From the NCBI GenBank assembly GCA_902728285.1, contig CACVBU010000050.1, positions 2,080,060 through 2,144,059 on the forward strand: a stretch of DNA of 64,000 nucleotides. The letters are read 5' to 3'. A program made the translations under genes and the position numbers. Positions within the stretch are counted from its first letter, which is position 1, and the number at the start of each line of letters is the position of its first letter. Positions 54,881 to 64,000 of the stretch are shown here, piece after piece. Origin of the DNA: Clytia hemisphaerica. Taxonomy: Eukaryota; Cnidaria; Hydrozoa; Leptothecata; Clytiidae. The notes below the pieces were generated by a model. It was not told where the DNA came from and searched no databases. It saw nothing but the letters and a program-made list of their open reading frames with translations.

Positions 54881-56097
54881 ATAGAATCTACAATATATTG
54901 GCTTGGAATAGGAAAAATTGGGCAAAAGTGAGTGAGATGCCAAGATTGAAAAAAACAAAACAAAAAAAAACTGACACGACCCGAAAAACGTTGCTAAGAC
55001 TTAAACATGATGAGAAATTGTAGAGTTGAATAGTAATACTGCTAACTCGAACGAAGAAAACTATAAGATTGAGTAATGTATAGATCGCTGTGAGGTTACC
55101 GATTGTAGGAAAAAAAAATTTGATGAAGCGAAGCCGTTTTGATCTGTTTTGCTTCGTAACGTCTCTTTTTTTGACGTTTCGAATTTTGACGTTCACACGG
55201 TGTTTCGGAACCGTTTTGTTTCGGAGCGATAACAAAAACGAACATGGTCTGAATCACAGACCTCTATAGATATTATTCCTATAAAAACTCTTTGTGCTAG
55301 AGGTTGAACAGAAGCCTAGATCCATCACTTTTCAACTTAGCAATAGGTGTGTACTGATTCGCGTTCATTTTTGTGGAGGCTTTTTCAACTGGGTCAAATG
55401 TTCTATTGATAGAGATTTGGGATAGTTCTCACTTAACTACTACAAAAGAAAAGGTCTGCTTCAGCAGGGTCCCACCTTATCTATTCACTTCTATTTTGTT
55501 CAGCTTTCTAAACATTTACAGATGAAGCTGAAAAAATGTACGTTCACGTTTAGTTTAAGAGCAATATAACTATATTCTTGATTTAATAACTTCGGAAGAA
55601 ATGGTTTTTAATCGATTGGAATTCGACGAAGGGAAAGCCAAATCAAAACAAATTTTTCTAATTTTTACTTTAAAAATGTGAATATTCTTAAGGAACTTTT
55701 TAGTAATTATAGAACTTAGATGTGATAATTCATATTTTCTAATTGAACTGAAAAAAAGCTAGAATTATTTTTTCGCAGTATCGTGCTTACACGTTATAAG
55801 AAAAATGAAGATCTGAAGAAAAAATCACACTTTTTGAATGAAGAAAATGAATATAAATTCACGTCCCAGCGCTCTTATATTTTTTTTCGAGTGTTTACAT
55901 AAGGCAAGAGCTCTTCTATTTTTTGCAGATTTTTTCAACCTTGGTCTTCTCACATTAAAATACTTTTATTTAGAAATTTTCATTTTCATCTATTGATTAA
56001 CAGAGCAAGAGCTGCACTATGTGACAACGAAGAAAGGAAGAAAAACAGAAGATTTTTCTGAAGAAGAAGAAGGAGAAGGAGGTGACAGAGAATCAAA
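54881..56097. other. Syntaxin upstream region
   Basis: No gene seen in 1.2 kb. The last 100 bases are purine-rich (gaagaagaagaaggagaagg) and lead directly to the syntaxin start, so probably 5' UTR. Confidence 0.35.
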
Positions 56098-59000
56098 ATG
56101 ACACGTGATTTGATGCCGCAGTTCATTCGCTTGCATGAGCAGGTAGTTACAATTTAGTCAACAAAGATGGGAAACGAAGTATTGGGGAATCTCGATAATT
56201 AAAAACCGGGATTTGAATATCTACTGATTGAACAGGGAGTTTTAATTTTACTTCAATAATTCTAACCCCCTTTTGATAATGAGTTTCGAGGATTTTACTT
56301 TGTAAAACAATTTCTGTCTCTTTCAAAGCTATTTGATGTCCCAGACTTTTGTTATTAAAGCTGCACTAATTGATTCGATTTACAAGGGAATTTGATTTTC
56401 ATTAAATACAGTGCCGTAGCAACTGGGGGGGCAAGGGGGGGCTATGCCCACCCCAATAATTTTTTCAAAAATGGCTTTTTTGCAAAATGCAAAATTTTTC
56501 TTTTTTAATTTGTCATAACTGTCTTTTATGTGCATGTTTTGAGTGTATATTTAAGCAATCTAGAGCTCAAATTTTCAAAATCCCCCCCCCCTCGGGCCAA
56601 ACTATGGTTTGCGCTTGCGGTGTCACTAAACTTCAGCCCCCAATATGAAAATGCTTCCTACGGCACTGTTAAATAAGGGAACGTATCGATAGTAGTAGTC
56701 TGGGAATCAAAAGAAAAGAAACAAAAGATACCTCACCTCACTAAGTTCTAAGATTATAGAGCTTGGTGCAGATAGATTAGTCTGATACAGAATGTTATAA
56801 ACAGTCTGTGTGTTAACCCTTGTTGACAGACTTTACGAACTCTGGAAACCCAGGCAAACACACATAATCAGTTACCATAAAAACTCTTTCACAAGCTCTA
56901 AAGACTTTCAAAACTACTAAAAACCACATCAAAACATCAGCCACATGTGTTTAGACTTCCAGTCAACAGCCATTTTGTTTCTAAATGAATCTATGTTTTC
57001 ATTTTCATTTGTTTTACTTTTTTTTGCAGAGACAGTTTTTTCCCTAAATTGTGTGCGTGCATCGAAATTATCATAATGCGCGCGAAAGTACTGCTAAGTA
57101 ATACGCCGAAAGCTGGCCAATCAGGCCGAACCTGCATTGTAGGGAAAAATCTCCCTACAGGCGAGTTACCTGCGTCAAGCGTTAAACAAGCAGCAAAAAC
57201 ATCATAAACTAGACTTTGAACAAACTTTAACGCTTGGATTCCCAGGCTACGATAGTAGTAGATCGTCAAATTAGAAATCTCCAATTGTAATAAGAAATGA
57301 AGCATGGAGGTATAAAGAAAAACAGGAGCTGAATTTGTCGGTAATTGGTCGTTAAAGTCTTTTGATTGCTTTAATGAAATATATCAAAAGAAAATACTAG
57401 CCTCTGCTGCCCGCCCGCAAACTTTTTTTCCGTCAGCGAACGCAGACCTGATTTAGCGGCCGAAGACCTGAATTAACGGCCGAAGACCTGATTCTGCACG
57501 GCCGAAGACCTGATTTAACAGCCGAAGACCTGATTCTGCACGACCGAAGACCTGATTTAGCAAGTCACCGGCCGAATACCTGATAGATAAGTTAGGGTCA
57601 GTTAGACTAGCTTGAACCACTCGGTAAGGCATCAGTTGCGATGGACCAGTGATTAGTGCAGTGGTATTGAAGACGAAAGATGGGTAGTTCGAGACGAGTT
57701 ATTGGCATTAATTTTCATTCTTTTTAGCTTAAAATATTTTAACTTAATTTGTTTTCAATACTATTTCCCATTGAAACATCATATAAAAATCTTGATTGAA
57801 TTTATAAAAAAGATTTATAACAAATTTCCACAATTCATTTTCCCCAGGTCTTCGGCCGTTAACAAGGGTATTCGGCTGCAGCATCAAGTCTTCGGTTTTT
57901 AATTCAGGTCTTCGGACCCTAAACATTCTTACTATCAGTATTGAAGATCTCGAGCCTTATAATATACGAAAATTAAATAAAACTTCGTCCACGAAACAAG
58001 TATATTCAATTTCGTTGTCTGTTAAATTTTGTTTTTAAAACATATTTTTTCAAGCCAGAAAATGAAAAGTTCTTTAAAAACACACACTATTTCAGACTTA
58101 ATTTGTAGACATAAAAAGAAATTTGGAGGAAAGTATCGAGCAATATAGTTCACCTTAAAGAAAACATTGATCGAAAAATCTTGTCATTTGACGAAGGATT
58201 GCCAAGTTTACAGGCCTTTTTGGCCCCCCCCGGATTTCTCATACTCAGCTTTATTTTTAGAATTTTGTTAAAAATCAATAAGAATTAATGCTGCCCTGTG
58301 GTGAATCTTCATTATACTTTGTTTAGAGTTACCAACAATCTTCGGAAGATGAGGAGCGAGATTTCTTGATGGAAGTTGATGAACCTTTCGTTGATCACCA
58401 CCTTCCTGATGATGTTGAAGACTTCCTTCTTATGGTAAGTTTTCCATAAAATTACCTTAAAAGTTTCACGTAAAACTTATAGTCATACACGTTTTTTTAA
58501 TATAAGAACATCCAAAATTTTGTTTAAGCCTAAAAATGTTCTTATTAACATGTTTTTATTTTGAGCTTTTTTTATTTTTGACCATTTTCCTAAGAAATAG
58601 GATGTTTTTGAGTCTACAAAGCCTATCTTATTAACTTGTTCTTAACATTTTGGCCATCGAAGTCTTATGTTTTTATATATAGTTTGTTTTGTTCTTATAA
58701 AAAAAACGTGTATACACCTATTCTAGCCCGGAACGATTGACTTTTCTGCCAGTAAAGAATTCGTAGAGAAAACAAAACTTAGACTTTTTCAAAACAGTTT
58801 AGTTTTTGAACCATTTTGGTTACATTTTCAGATCACAGAGCTACACCAAAGAGTGGAGCAAATACATGTCTTGTTAGCTGACCTAAAGAAACATCAAGGA
58901 GAAATCATCTCAGAAATTCACATGAATAAAAGTAAACATTTCTTTTATAAGAACGTCCAATATTTTTGGATGTTCTTAACTTTTTGAATTTCAAGCTTAA

Positions 59001-59834
59001 AAATGTTCTTAAAATATTCTTATTTTCATCATGTTCTGAGTACTTTTGTTAAGTGTTTTAAGAGATTGGGTGTTAAGAGACCGCAAAGCCTTAAGTTAAC
59101 TTGTTCTTAATATTTTTGACCATTGAAGTCTTATGTCCTTATAGACTGTAGTTTGTTCTTATAAAAAAAATGTATTATTGTATTCAGTATTCAGTTTTAA
59201 CGCTCGCTGATACTTTGTATGGTTTGTGTACCTGAAATCTTACCAAGGACTCGGTTTCTCTTTGACCGATACTCTTAGGTTCCAAATAAACGGCCCCCGC
59301 TTGTTAATCTTTCTAAAATTTTCCAACCCCCCGGACCTTATTAGGACCCCCCCCTCGCTTATTAATTTTTAAGAATTTTTCAGCTTTCAAAGAGAAGGTC
59401 CCTTATTCTGCTCTAAATAGCCTGTTTTTAGCCTATATTTACCCTATTTTAGGTTTGTCCCAAGTATAATTTCCCACTCCCCGGCAATTAGGTCCCCCCG
59501 TTTATTAAAATTTTGAAATTTTTCAACCCCCCCCGTTTATCTGGAACCTAAGAGTACCTAGCCACTTGAAAGGGGTGTAATTGGATTGGTACAGGGAAAT
59601 GAATGACACACCCTTCATTGAGACGAACGCCTATTAGATACATAGGTGGAATGGTCGGCTTTAACTCTCTTTATAGCCTTTATAAATGCTTTATAAAGGC
59701 TTACTACTAATTTGATTGTCACATGTTGTATTATTGTTTATGGTTCGTTCATTTAACAGGACTTCACGAAGAACATGATATTTTGGTCAGTGAAATCAAG
59801 AAAGAATCTTCAAGTGTCAACGAACAAATTAAAC
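56098..59834 (+). CDS. Syntaxin, first four coding exons (partial)
   Basis: Exons 56098-56142, 58327-58434, 58832-58931 and 59760-59834 join in frame with gt/ag introns, giving the first 109 residues or so. The sequence MTRDLMPQFIRLHEQ, an acidic SSEDEERD stretch, VEDFLLMITELHQRVEQIHV, LADLKKHQGEII and LHEEHDILVSEIKKESSSVN matches the N-terminus and first Habc helices of syntaxin-1-type Qa-SNAREs, including the position equivalent to DEFFEQVEEIR. The protein acts in vesicle fusion at the plasma membrane. The Habc remainder, SNARE motif and membrane anchor are not between 59835 and 60916 nor after 63646, so they lie beyond the window or are lost. The class C GPCR would then lie inside intron 4. 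Confidence 0.8.
56409..56668. mobile_element. MITE with cagtgccgtag ends
   Basis: cagtgccgtagcaac and cctacggcactg are inverted. ttaaata flanks both sides (56402-56408 and 56669-56675). It is G/C-run rich at both ends and lies in syntaxin intron 1. Confidence 0.7.
57440..57922. mobile_element. Foldback element FB5 with ccgaagacctga units
   Basis: About seven units of roughly 20-25 bp ('ggccgaagacctgattt') at 57440-57590 face three to four inverted units 'caggtcttcggcc' at 57845-57922 across an AT-rich spacer. It lies in syntaxin intron 1. Confidence 0.6.
58487..58710. mobile_element. MITE with cacgttttttta ends, copy 1
   Basis: cacgttttttt...ataagaacatcc and ttgttcttataaaaaaaacg are inverted, with TA outside. 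It lies in syntaxin intron 2. Confidence 0.65.
58935..59175. mobile_element. MITE of the same family, copy 2
   Basis: ttataagaacgtccaa and gtttgttcttataaaa ends; the outermost bases have diverged. It begins just after the donor of syntaxin exon 3, in intron 3. Confidence 0.55.
59272..59554. mobile_element. ctcttaggttcc MITE, second copy
   Basis: The same ends as 1720-2005, with TA at 59270-59271 and 59555-59556. The interior is the inverse of the first copy, with C runs in place of G runs. Confidence 0.72.
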
Positions 59835-60565
59835 GTAAGAGAAAGGGGATCCAGGGAATGTTTTTACTTTTTTAACGGAGTCTGGCTTGAGTCGGGCTTT
59901 GACGACCAAGCCTCGTCTACCTATATTGATAAGCTTGTTTGAAGGAAACTCTGAAATTCCCATGGATCTTAATTTTTAAGGGGTTGAAAGTTATTCTGAA
60001 ATTTCCATAGGACTATTTTAGTTTGTCTACTCCTACTTTTTTTTGTTATGAATTGTAGATTATAATTTTTCCCAAGAGGGTATTTGCACAATTTCAAGAT
60101 TTTTGCTTGATTAACTTGCATCCTTGAATGGATATTAAATGGAACTGCTCATCAATATCCTTTTGTTTATTGCATTGCTATGCTTACATTTGACCAAACC
60201 ACTCTTCGGAACAAGCATCATACTGTCATGTAATTAAGAAAAGGACTGATAGTTTTTATCATAGACATAAACAGATGTTTGCTTAAAGACCTTTGCATCG
60301 TAAATCCAGCCTTAAGTTGACAAGTAAAGAAAATATCACTTGCTATAGTTCATTTTGTTTGAATGTCCAATTTAGAAAGAACGTAATCTTTGTCATAAAG
60401 GTCATTCTTAATTTAATGTGATATTTCGGCACCGCAATTTATCCTAGCTTAGTAGGGCAGTGTATTTTAAAAGGGCCTTGTATCGACACTGTGATGTCTG
60501 CTTACTTTATTGAGTAACAAAATTTATAAAGCTATGTAGAACGAGCGAAAAATTTCTCGTCGTTA

Positions 60566-60783
60566 CACGTTTTTTTATAAGAAAATCCAAATTTTTTGAA
60601 GCCTTTTCAAGTTTTAAGTCTAAAAATGTTCTTAACATGTTCTTATTTTCGCCGTTTTTTGAGTATTTTTCCTAAGAAATTGGGGTTTTTTGAGCCCACA
60701 AAGCCTTAATGTTCTTAACTTGTTCTTAACATTTTGGCCATCAAAGCCTTATGTTCTTATATAGTTTGTTGTTAAAAAACGTA
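60566..60783. mobile_element. MITE of the cacgttttttta family, copy 3
   Basis: The left end cacgttttttttataagaa follows TA. The right end has lost the terminal bases (gttaaaaaacgta). It lies between syntaxin exon 4 and the GPCR. Confidence 0.55.
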
Positions 60784-60916
60784 TTTTCTGATATTTATCG
60801 TCAAAACATACACTCGACATTCCTATAGCTCACCGGATGGTCATAAAACTGAGGGAAGGGAAAATAAACATTTAGAAACCGCACGTTGCAACATGTCACG
60901 AGTTAATTACTGTTAA

Positions 60917-63646
60917 ATGTCGTTCATGTTATTGAGCTTATTACAAACAAAATTTTGTTGTTACTATATAGAGTTGTGTAAGAAGAAAGTATCTGTTCGG
61001 AACTCAAAAGTTATGCTTTCTGGAAAGATTCTGTTATATTTGGTAGCCGTAGATACGTTATCGAGTGTCGATGGTCTAACCAGCAGAATACCAATGAAAA
61101 AGTTGTTAAACTCTGGACATAATATTGTCAACACTGAACGTTTTTATTTGGTAGCTTTTGTCCCAATCAGAATGAAAAGATTTAATCGTAGTGGTTTTGT
61201 ATGGCGTGAAGTTTTAAAATACGCTTATTATGAAATGATTGAAACGTTCGAAAAAGAGGGGTTGTATTTAAACCTTGATCTGCTTATTCTGGACTCAGAG
61301 AATCGTTTAGACATTACAACCAGTCATATCATGGATGTATTATCCAAACAGATGCGTGATTTTCATTCTCCATGTTGTTCTGCCGGAGCTTTCAACGACC
61401 ACATTATTGGCTTCATAGGGCCGGCATCTTCATCGACGTCTAACCATGTTTTAAACTTATTAGCGTTTGACCACTACCCTGTTATTAGTTACTCAGCAAC
61501 AAGTGTCCGTTTTCACGACAAAAAAGAGTACCCAAATTTTATGAGAACATTACCGTCAGATGACGTACAAGTCAAACTAATATTGGATATTTTATTACGT
61601 TACAATTGGACTTACGTTGCTGTTATTGCGCAAGATGACGAATACGGACGTACGGGAATGGACGAACTGAAAAGGTTATTTTCAGAACATAGAATATGTA
61701 CAGCTGTAGAAAGAACCATTGCTATTCATAATAAGACTCTAATGGTTAAAGAGACTAAAGAAGTCTTGAAGTTGATTCAAAATGATCTATTGGCCAACGT
61801 CGTCATTTTATGGATGGACGGCGTCAAACTACCGACTTTCTTTGAAACTGCAGAAAAAATAAAGTTCTATAATAAAACTTTCATACTTTCTGAGTCAGCC
61901 AATGAAACTCCAAGTATTCTTAGTTACGACTCAAATATCATCCGTGGTTTGTTAAGTATCGTCCCTAAAAGTGGTCAATACAATGCTTTTGAAGATTATT
62001 TTCGACGAATGATGTATAGGAAAGATGCAAAAGATGATTGTTTGTTGAGATCATTCTTTGAAGAAAGTGTTGGGATAGACCCTACTTCTGATGCATCGAT
62101 TAACGATTACTGGGGAGATCTACCAATGACCAAGAATGGGTTTGTTTATGACTCATTACATGCTTATGGGCAAGCAGTAAAAACATTCGTTAACAAACAC
62201 AACGGAACTTGTAATCACACACATACTAATGTTTGTCTTAGAAGCATCACAAGTAATCGTTCAGATTTTATTCAAAATTATTTAAAAAAAGTTGCGTTTA
62301 TCAACCTACATAATGAGAAAGTTTCCTTCGATTCTAAAGGGAATGTCAACTGTACACAATTTTGGATATCGACCATTCAACCTTCCACAAAGCACGAGGG
62401 ATCTTTGTTTTGGAAGCGAATAGGCAACTGGAGTAACGATCAAGGTTTAGAAATGAATTTTGAAAATTTCACATGGAATAATGGTCTAACAATACCCCCG
62501 TCTTCGAAATGTGGAGCTAGGTGTGAACCTGGGTATGAGCATTCGAATGGATCCACCGAGTGCTGTTGGACATGTATACCGTGCCAAGGAAACACAATCA
62601 AACAAAACGTTGGGCATGGTTTGTGTATGACGTGCCAACCTGGTTCGTACACAAACAAACAGCACACCAAATGCGTTATATATCTAGAGAAAAGATTCGA
62701 TTTCAAGAGCAGTATGGGAATCATTTTATTATCCTTTTCGATCACCAATTTGATTGTCATCATATCTTTCACCATCGTTTTTATCGTTTACCGGAAAACC
62801 CCCGTCGTTTTATCCTCGCAATTATCAATCAGTCTAGCTCAGTTTTTCTTTTTGGCACTCTTGAATCTAATAGTACCGTTAAGTATCAATAAACTAATGG
62901 GTATCAAATGTTTAGTATATGGAACCCTAATACCAATTATTGGTACATTAGCAATTTTACCGACCGTCTTAAAAACGCAGAGATTGAACAGGATTTTTAT
63001 GGCTAAACAAAGAATACACCATCACCATTACTTTCATACGAAGGACCTGCGTTTGTCAGTTTGTTTGTTACTTGCTCAAGTTTTTGTTACCGCGTTTTAC
63101 AGTATTTTCAACAGTTATGATCAGCCAGTCACTAAGGTTGACCCTGAAACGCAAACATTTACAATCAACTGTAATTTTAATTGGTTTATTTACATCCAAT
63201 TCGGTTTCGTTTTCACCATTGTTTTGTTCTGTGGGATTTCCGCGTTTCGAGCGCGGGTATTACCTCACAATTATAATGAAACGCGGATGATCGCGTATTC
63301 AATGTTCATCACGTGTGTAATCCTCGTTTTTACCGTACCCTTGTTCGTGAGTATCGGCTTGGAATCGCAGACCCTTATCCTCCTATGTGCACTTCTCTTG
63401 GTAGACTGTAACATTACTCTTTGTATGTATTCACCTAAAGTGTGGGTCATCATTTTTCGTCCGAACTTAAACACGACCAAATATTTCACAATATCGAGAA
63501 TGAAGCATGTAGAAGAGAGCGTTGCTAGAGAATATCGGAAATCGCACCTTCTAGTTTCTCAAACATCTAGCACTGAGAATAGTCCTTCGCGTCACTCTTG
63601 TCGGAGCTCAATGTTGGTTAAGACAAATGAGCCTCTTTTGAAATAA
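60917..63646 (+). CDS. Class C GPCR, mGlu/CaSR-like
   Basis: A single 909-aa open frame. The Met at residue 33 (61013) starts a better signal peptide (MLSGKILLYLVAVDT), so the mature gene product is probably 877 aa before cleavage. Residues about 50-520 are the Venus-flytrap domain; GFIGPASSST and ISYSATS carry the serine and threonine (S173, T195) that bind the amino-acid backbone in mGlu receptors, and Y243 lies in EYGRTGM. Residues about 527-585 are the nine-Cys NCD3G domain (KCGARCEPGYE ... CCWTCIPCQG). Seven membrane segments span about 600-848, with TM7 ending PKVWVIIFRP. The C-tail is short. No introns interrupt it, unlike typical vertebrate class C genes. It lies downstream of syntaxin exon 4, same strand, preceded by no clear promoter. 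The ligand is unknown; an L-amino-acid-like agonist is inferred. Confidence 0.92.
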   Translation: MSFMLLSLLQTKFCCYYIELCKKKVSVRNSKVMLSGKILLYLVAVDTLSSVDGLTSRIPMKKLLNSGHNIVNTERFYLVAFVPIRMKRFNRSGFVWREVLKYAYYEMIETFEKEGLYLNLDLLILDSENRLDITTSHIMDVLSKQMRDFHSPCCSAGAFNDHIIGFIGPASSSTSNHVLNLLAFDHYPVISYSATSVRFHDKKEYPNFMRTLPSDDVQVKLILDILLRYNWTYVAVIAQDDEYGRTGMDELKRLFSEHRICTAVERTIAIHNKTLMVKETKEVLKLIQNDLLANVVILWMDGVKLPTFFETAEKIKFYNKTFILSESANETPSILSYDSNIIRGLLSIVPKSGQYNAFEDYFRRMMYRKDAKDDCLLRSFFEESVGIDPTSDASINDYWGDLPMTKNGFVYDSLHAYGQAVKTFVNKHNGTCNHTHTNVCLRSITSNRSDFIQNYLKKVAFINLHNEKVSFDSKGNVNCTQFWISTIQPSTKHEGSLFWKRIGNWSNDQGLEMNFENFTWNNGLTIPPSSKCGARCEPGYEHSNGSTECCWTCIPCQGNTIKQNVGHGLCMTCQPGSYTNKQHTKCVIYLEKRFDFKSSMGIILLSFSITNLIVIISFTIVFIVYRKTPVVLSSQLSISLAQFFFLALLNLIVPLSINKLMGIKCLVYGTLIPIIGTLAILPTVLKTQRLNRIFMAKQRIHHHHYFHTKDLRLSVCLLLAQVFVTAFYSIFNSYDQPVTKVDPETQTFTINCNFNWFIYIQFGFVFTIVLFCGISAFRARVLPHNYNETRMIAYSMFITCVILVFTVPLFVSIGLESQTLILLCALLLVDCNITLCMYSPKVWVIIFRPNLNTTKYFTISRMKHVEESVAREYRKSHLLVSQTSSTENSPSRHSCRSSMLVKTNEPLLK

Positions 63647-63940
63647 AAGTGATTAATTAAGGATATATATTTTTTAATTTTAATAATAGATCTATAATGA
63701 AAATAATAAAGAAACATAACAAAAAATCGAAAATTTCACACTCCAGCTAAAATGCGTGCCCTTTCTAACGATCACCATTTACAATTCACGTTAAGATGTA
63801 ACCGCTTGACATGACCCACACGGAGGCCATCAAGGAGCGTTTAAATAAGGTCAATTTTGGTCTTTAACCTACAATCCCCAACAAATATCTTGAGACAGAA
63901 GATTTCTAGACATTTTTGGAAGATAAAAATCCGTCACCCG
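63647..63940. other. GPCR 3' flank
   Basis: AT-rich, with aataataaag near 63702 as a possible polyadenylation region. No syntaxin exon or other gene was seen. Confidence 0.35.
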
Positions 63941-64000
63941 GACCCCATTATCAGTGTTGAGTCCGGAAATGGCCGAGAACTCAACGCTGACAGTGGGGTC
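63941..64000. repeat. Inverted repeat at the window end
   Basis: gaccccattatcagtgttga at 63941 is complementary (19 of 22) to the last bases, 63979-64000. It could be a hairpin or the subterminal part of an element continuing outside. Confidence 0.6.

Noticed and set aside
62440..62892. Frames of 110-111 aa on both strands within the GPCR
   Set aside because: Shadows of the 909-aa receptor frame.

Overview
The window is AT-rich animal genomic DNA: genes have short exons with GT/AG introns and there are no bacterial-style operons. The gene set (DEAF1, DNAJC19/TIM14, a TMEM272-like membrane protein, a syntaxin and a class C GPCR), together with CR1-like LINEs, Penelope-like elements (PLEs) and dense MITE families, suggests an early-branching metazoan. 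A cnidarian, perhaps a hydrozoan, is the best guess, but this rests on overall character rather than a diagnostic marker.

Layout. 1-2.7 kb: intergenic MITEs. 2.7-12.05 kb: DNAJC19 on the minus strand, three coding exons, 116 aa, with an 8.5 kb first intron that is nearly all nested transposons. 12.05-21.6 kb: intergenic between the diverging DNAJC19 and DEAF1 genes. It holds a foldback element with tandem-repeat arms that splits a tRNA-like sequence, a broken LINE and a second tandem-repeat foldback element. 21.6-36.2 kb: DEAF1 on the plus strand, nine coding exons, 653 aa, with SAND and MYND domains. Its first intron holds an intact LINE reverse-transcriptase ORF, a foldback element, a composite element with mirrored tRNA-Met-like sequences and a palindromic PLE. 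36.2-45.4 kb: intergenic MITEs and a second LINE copy. 45.4-48.4 kb: a TMEM272-like four-TM protein (210 aa, two PPxY motifs) with a LINE ORF1 remnant in intron 1. 50.3-51.8 kb: a minus-strand coiled-coil gene (403 aa, unidentified). 52.1-54.9 kb: CCCGGG-ended MITEs and a 553-bp-arm PLE palindrome carrying hammerhead-ribozyme motifs. 56.1-59.8 kb: first four coding exons of a syntaxin. 60.9-63.6 kb: an intronless class C GPCR lying, on the same strand, where the next syntaxin intron should be.

The host genes do not form a pathway: a mitochondrial import motor subunit, a transcription factor, a membrane protein, a vesicle-fusion SNARE and a receptor. The distinctive content is the transposon landscape. 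There are at least five foldback elements whose long inverted arms are built of unrelated tandem repeats, five-deep nested insertions, two PLE palindromes and many non-autonomous families whose ends could be set by target-site duplications read directly from the sequence. All alignments were done by eye; splice sites were chosen from GT/AG signals plus reading-frame continuity.
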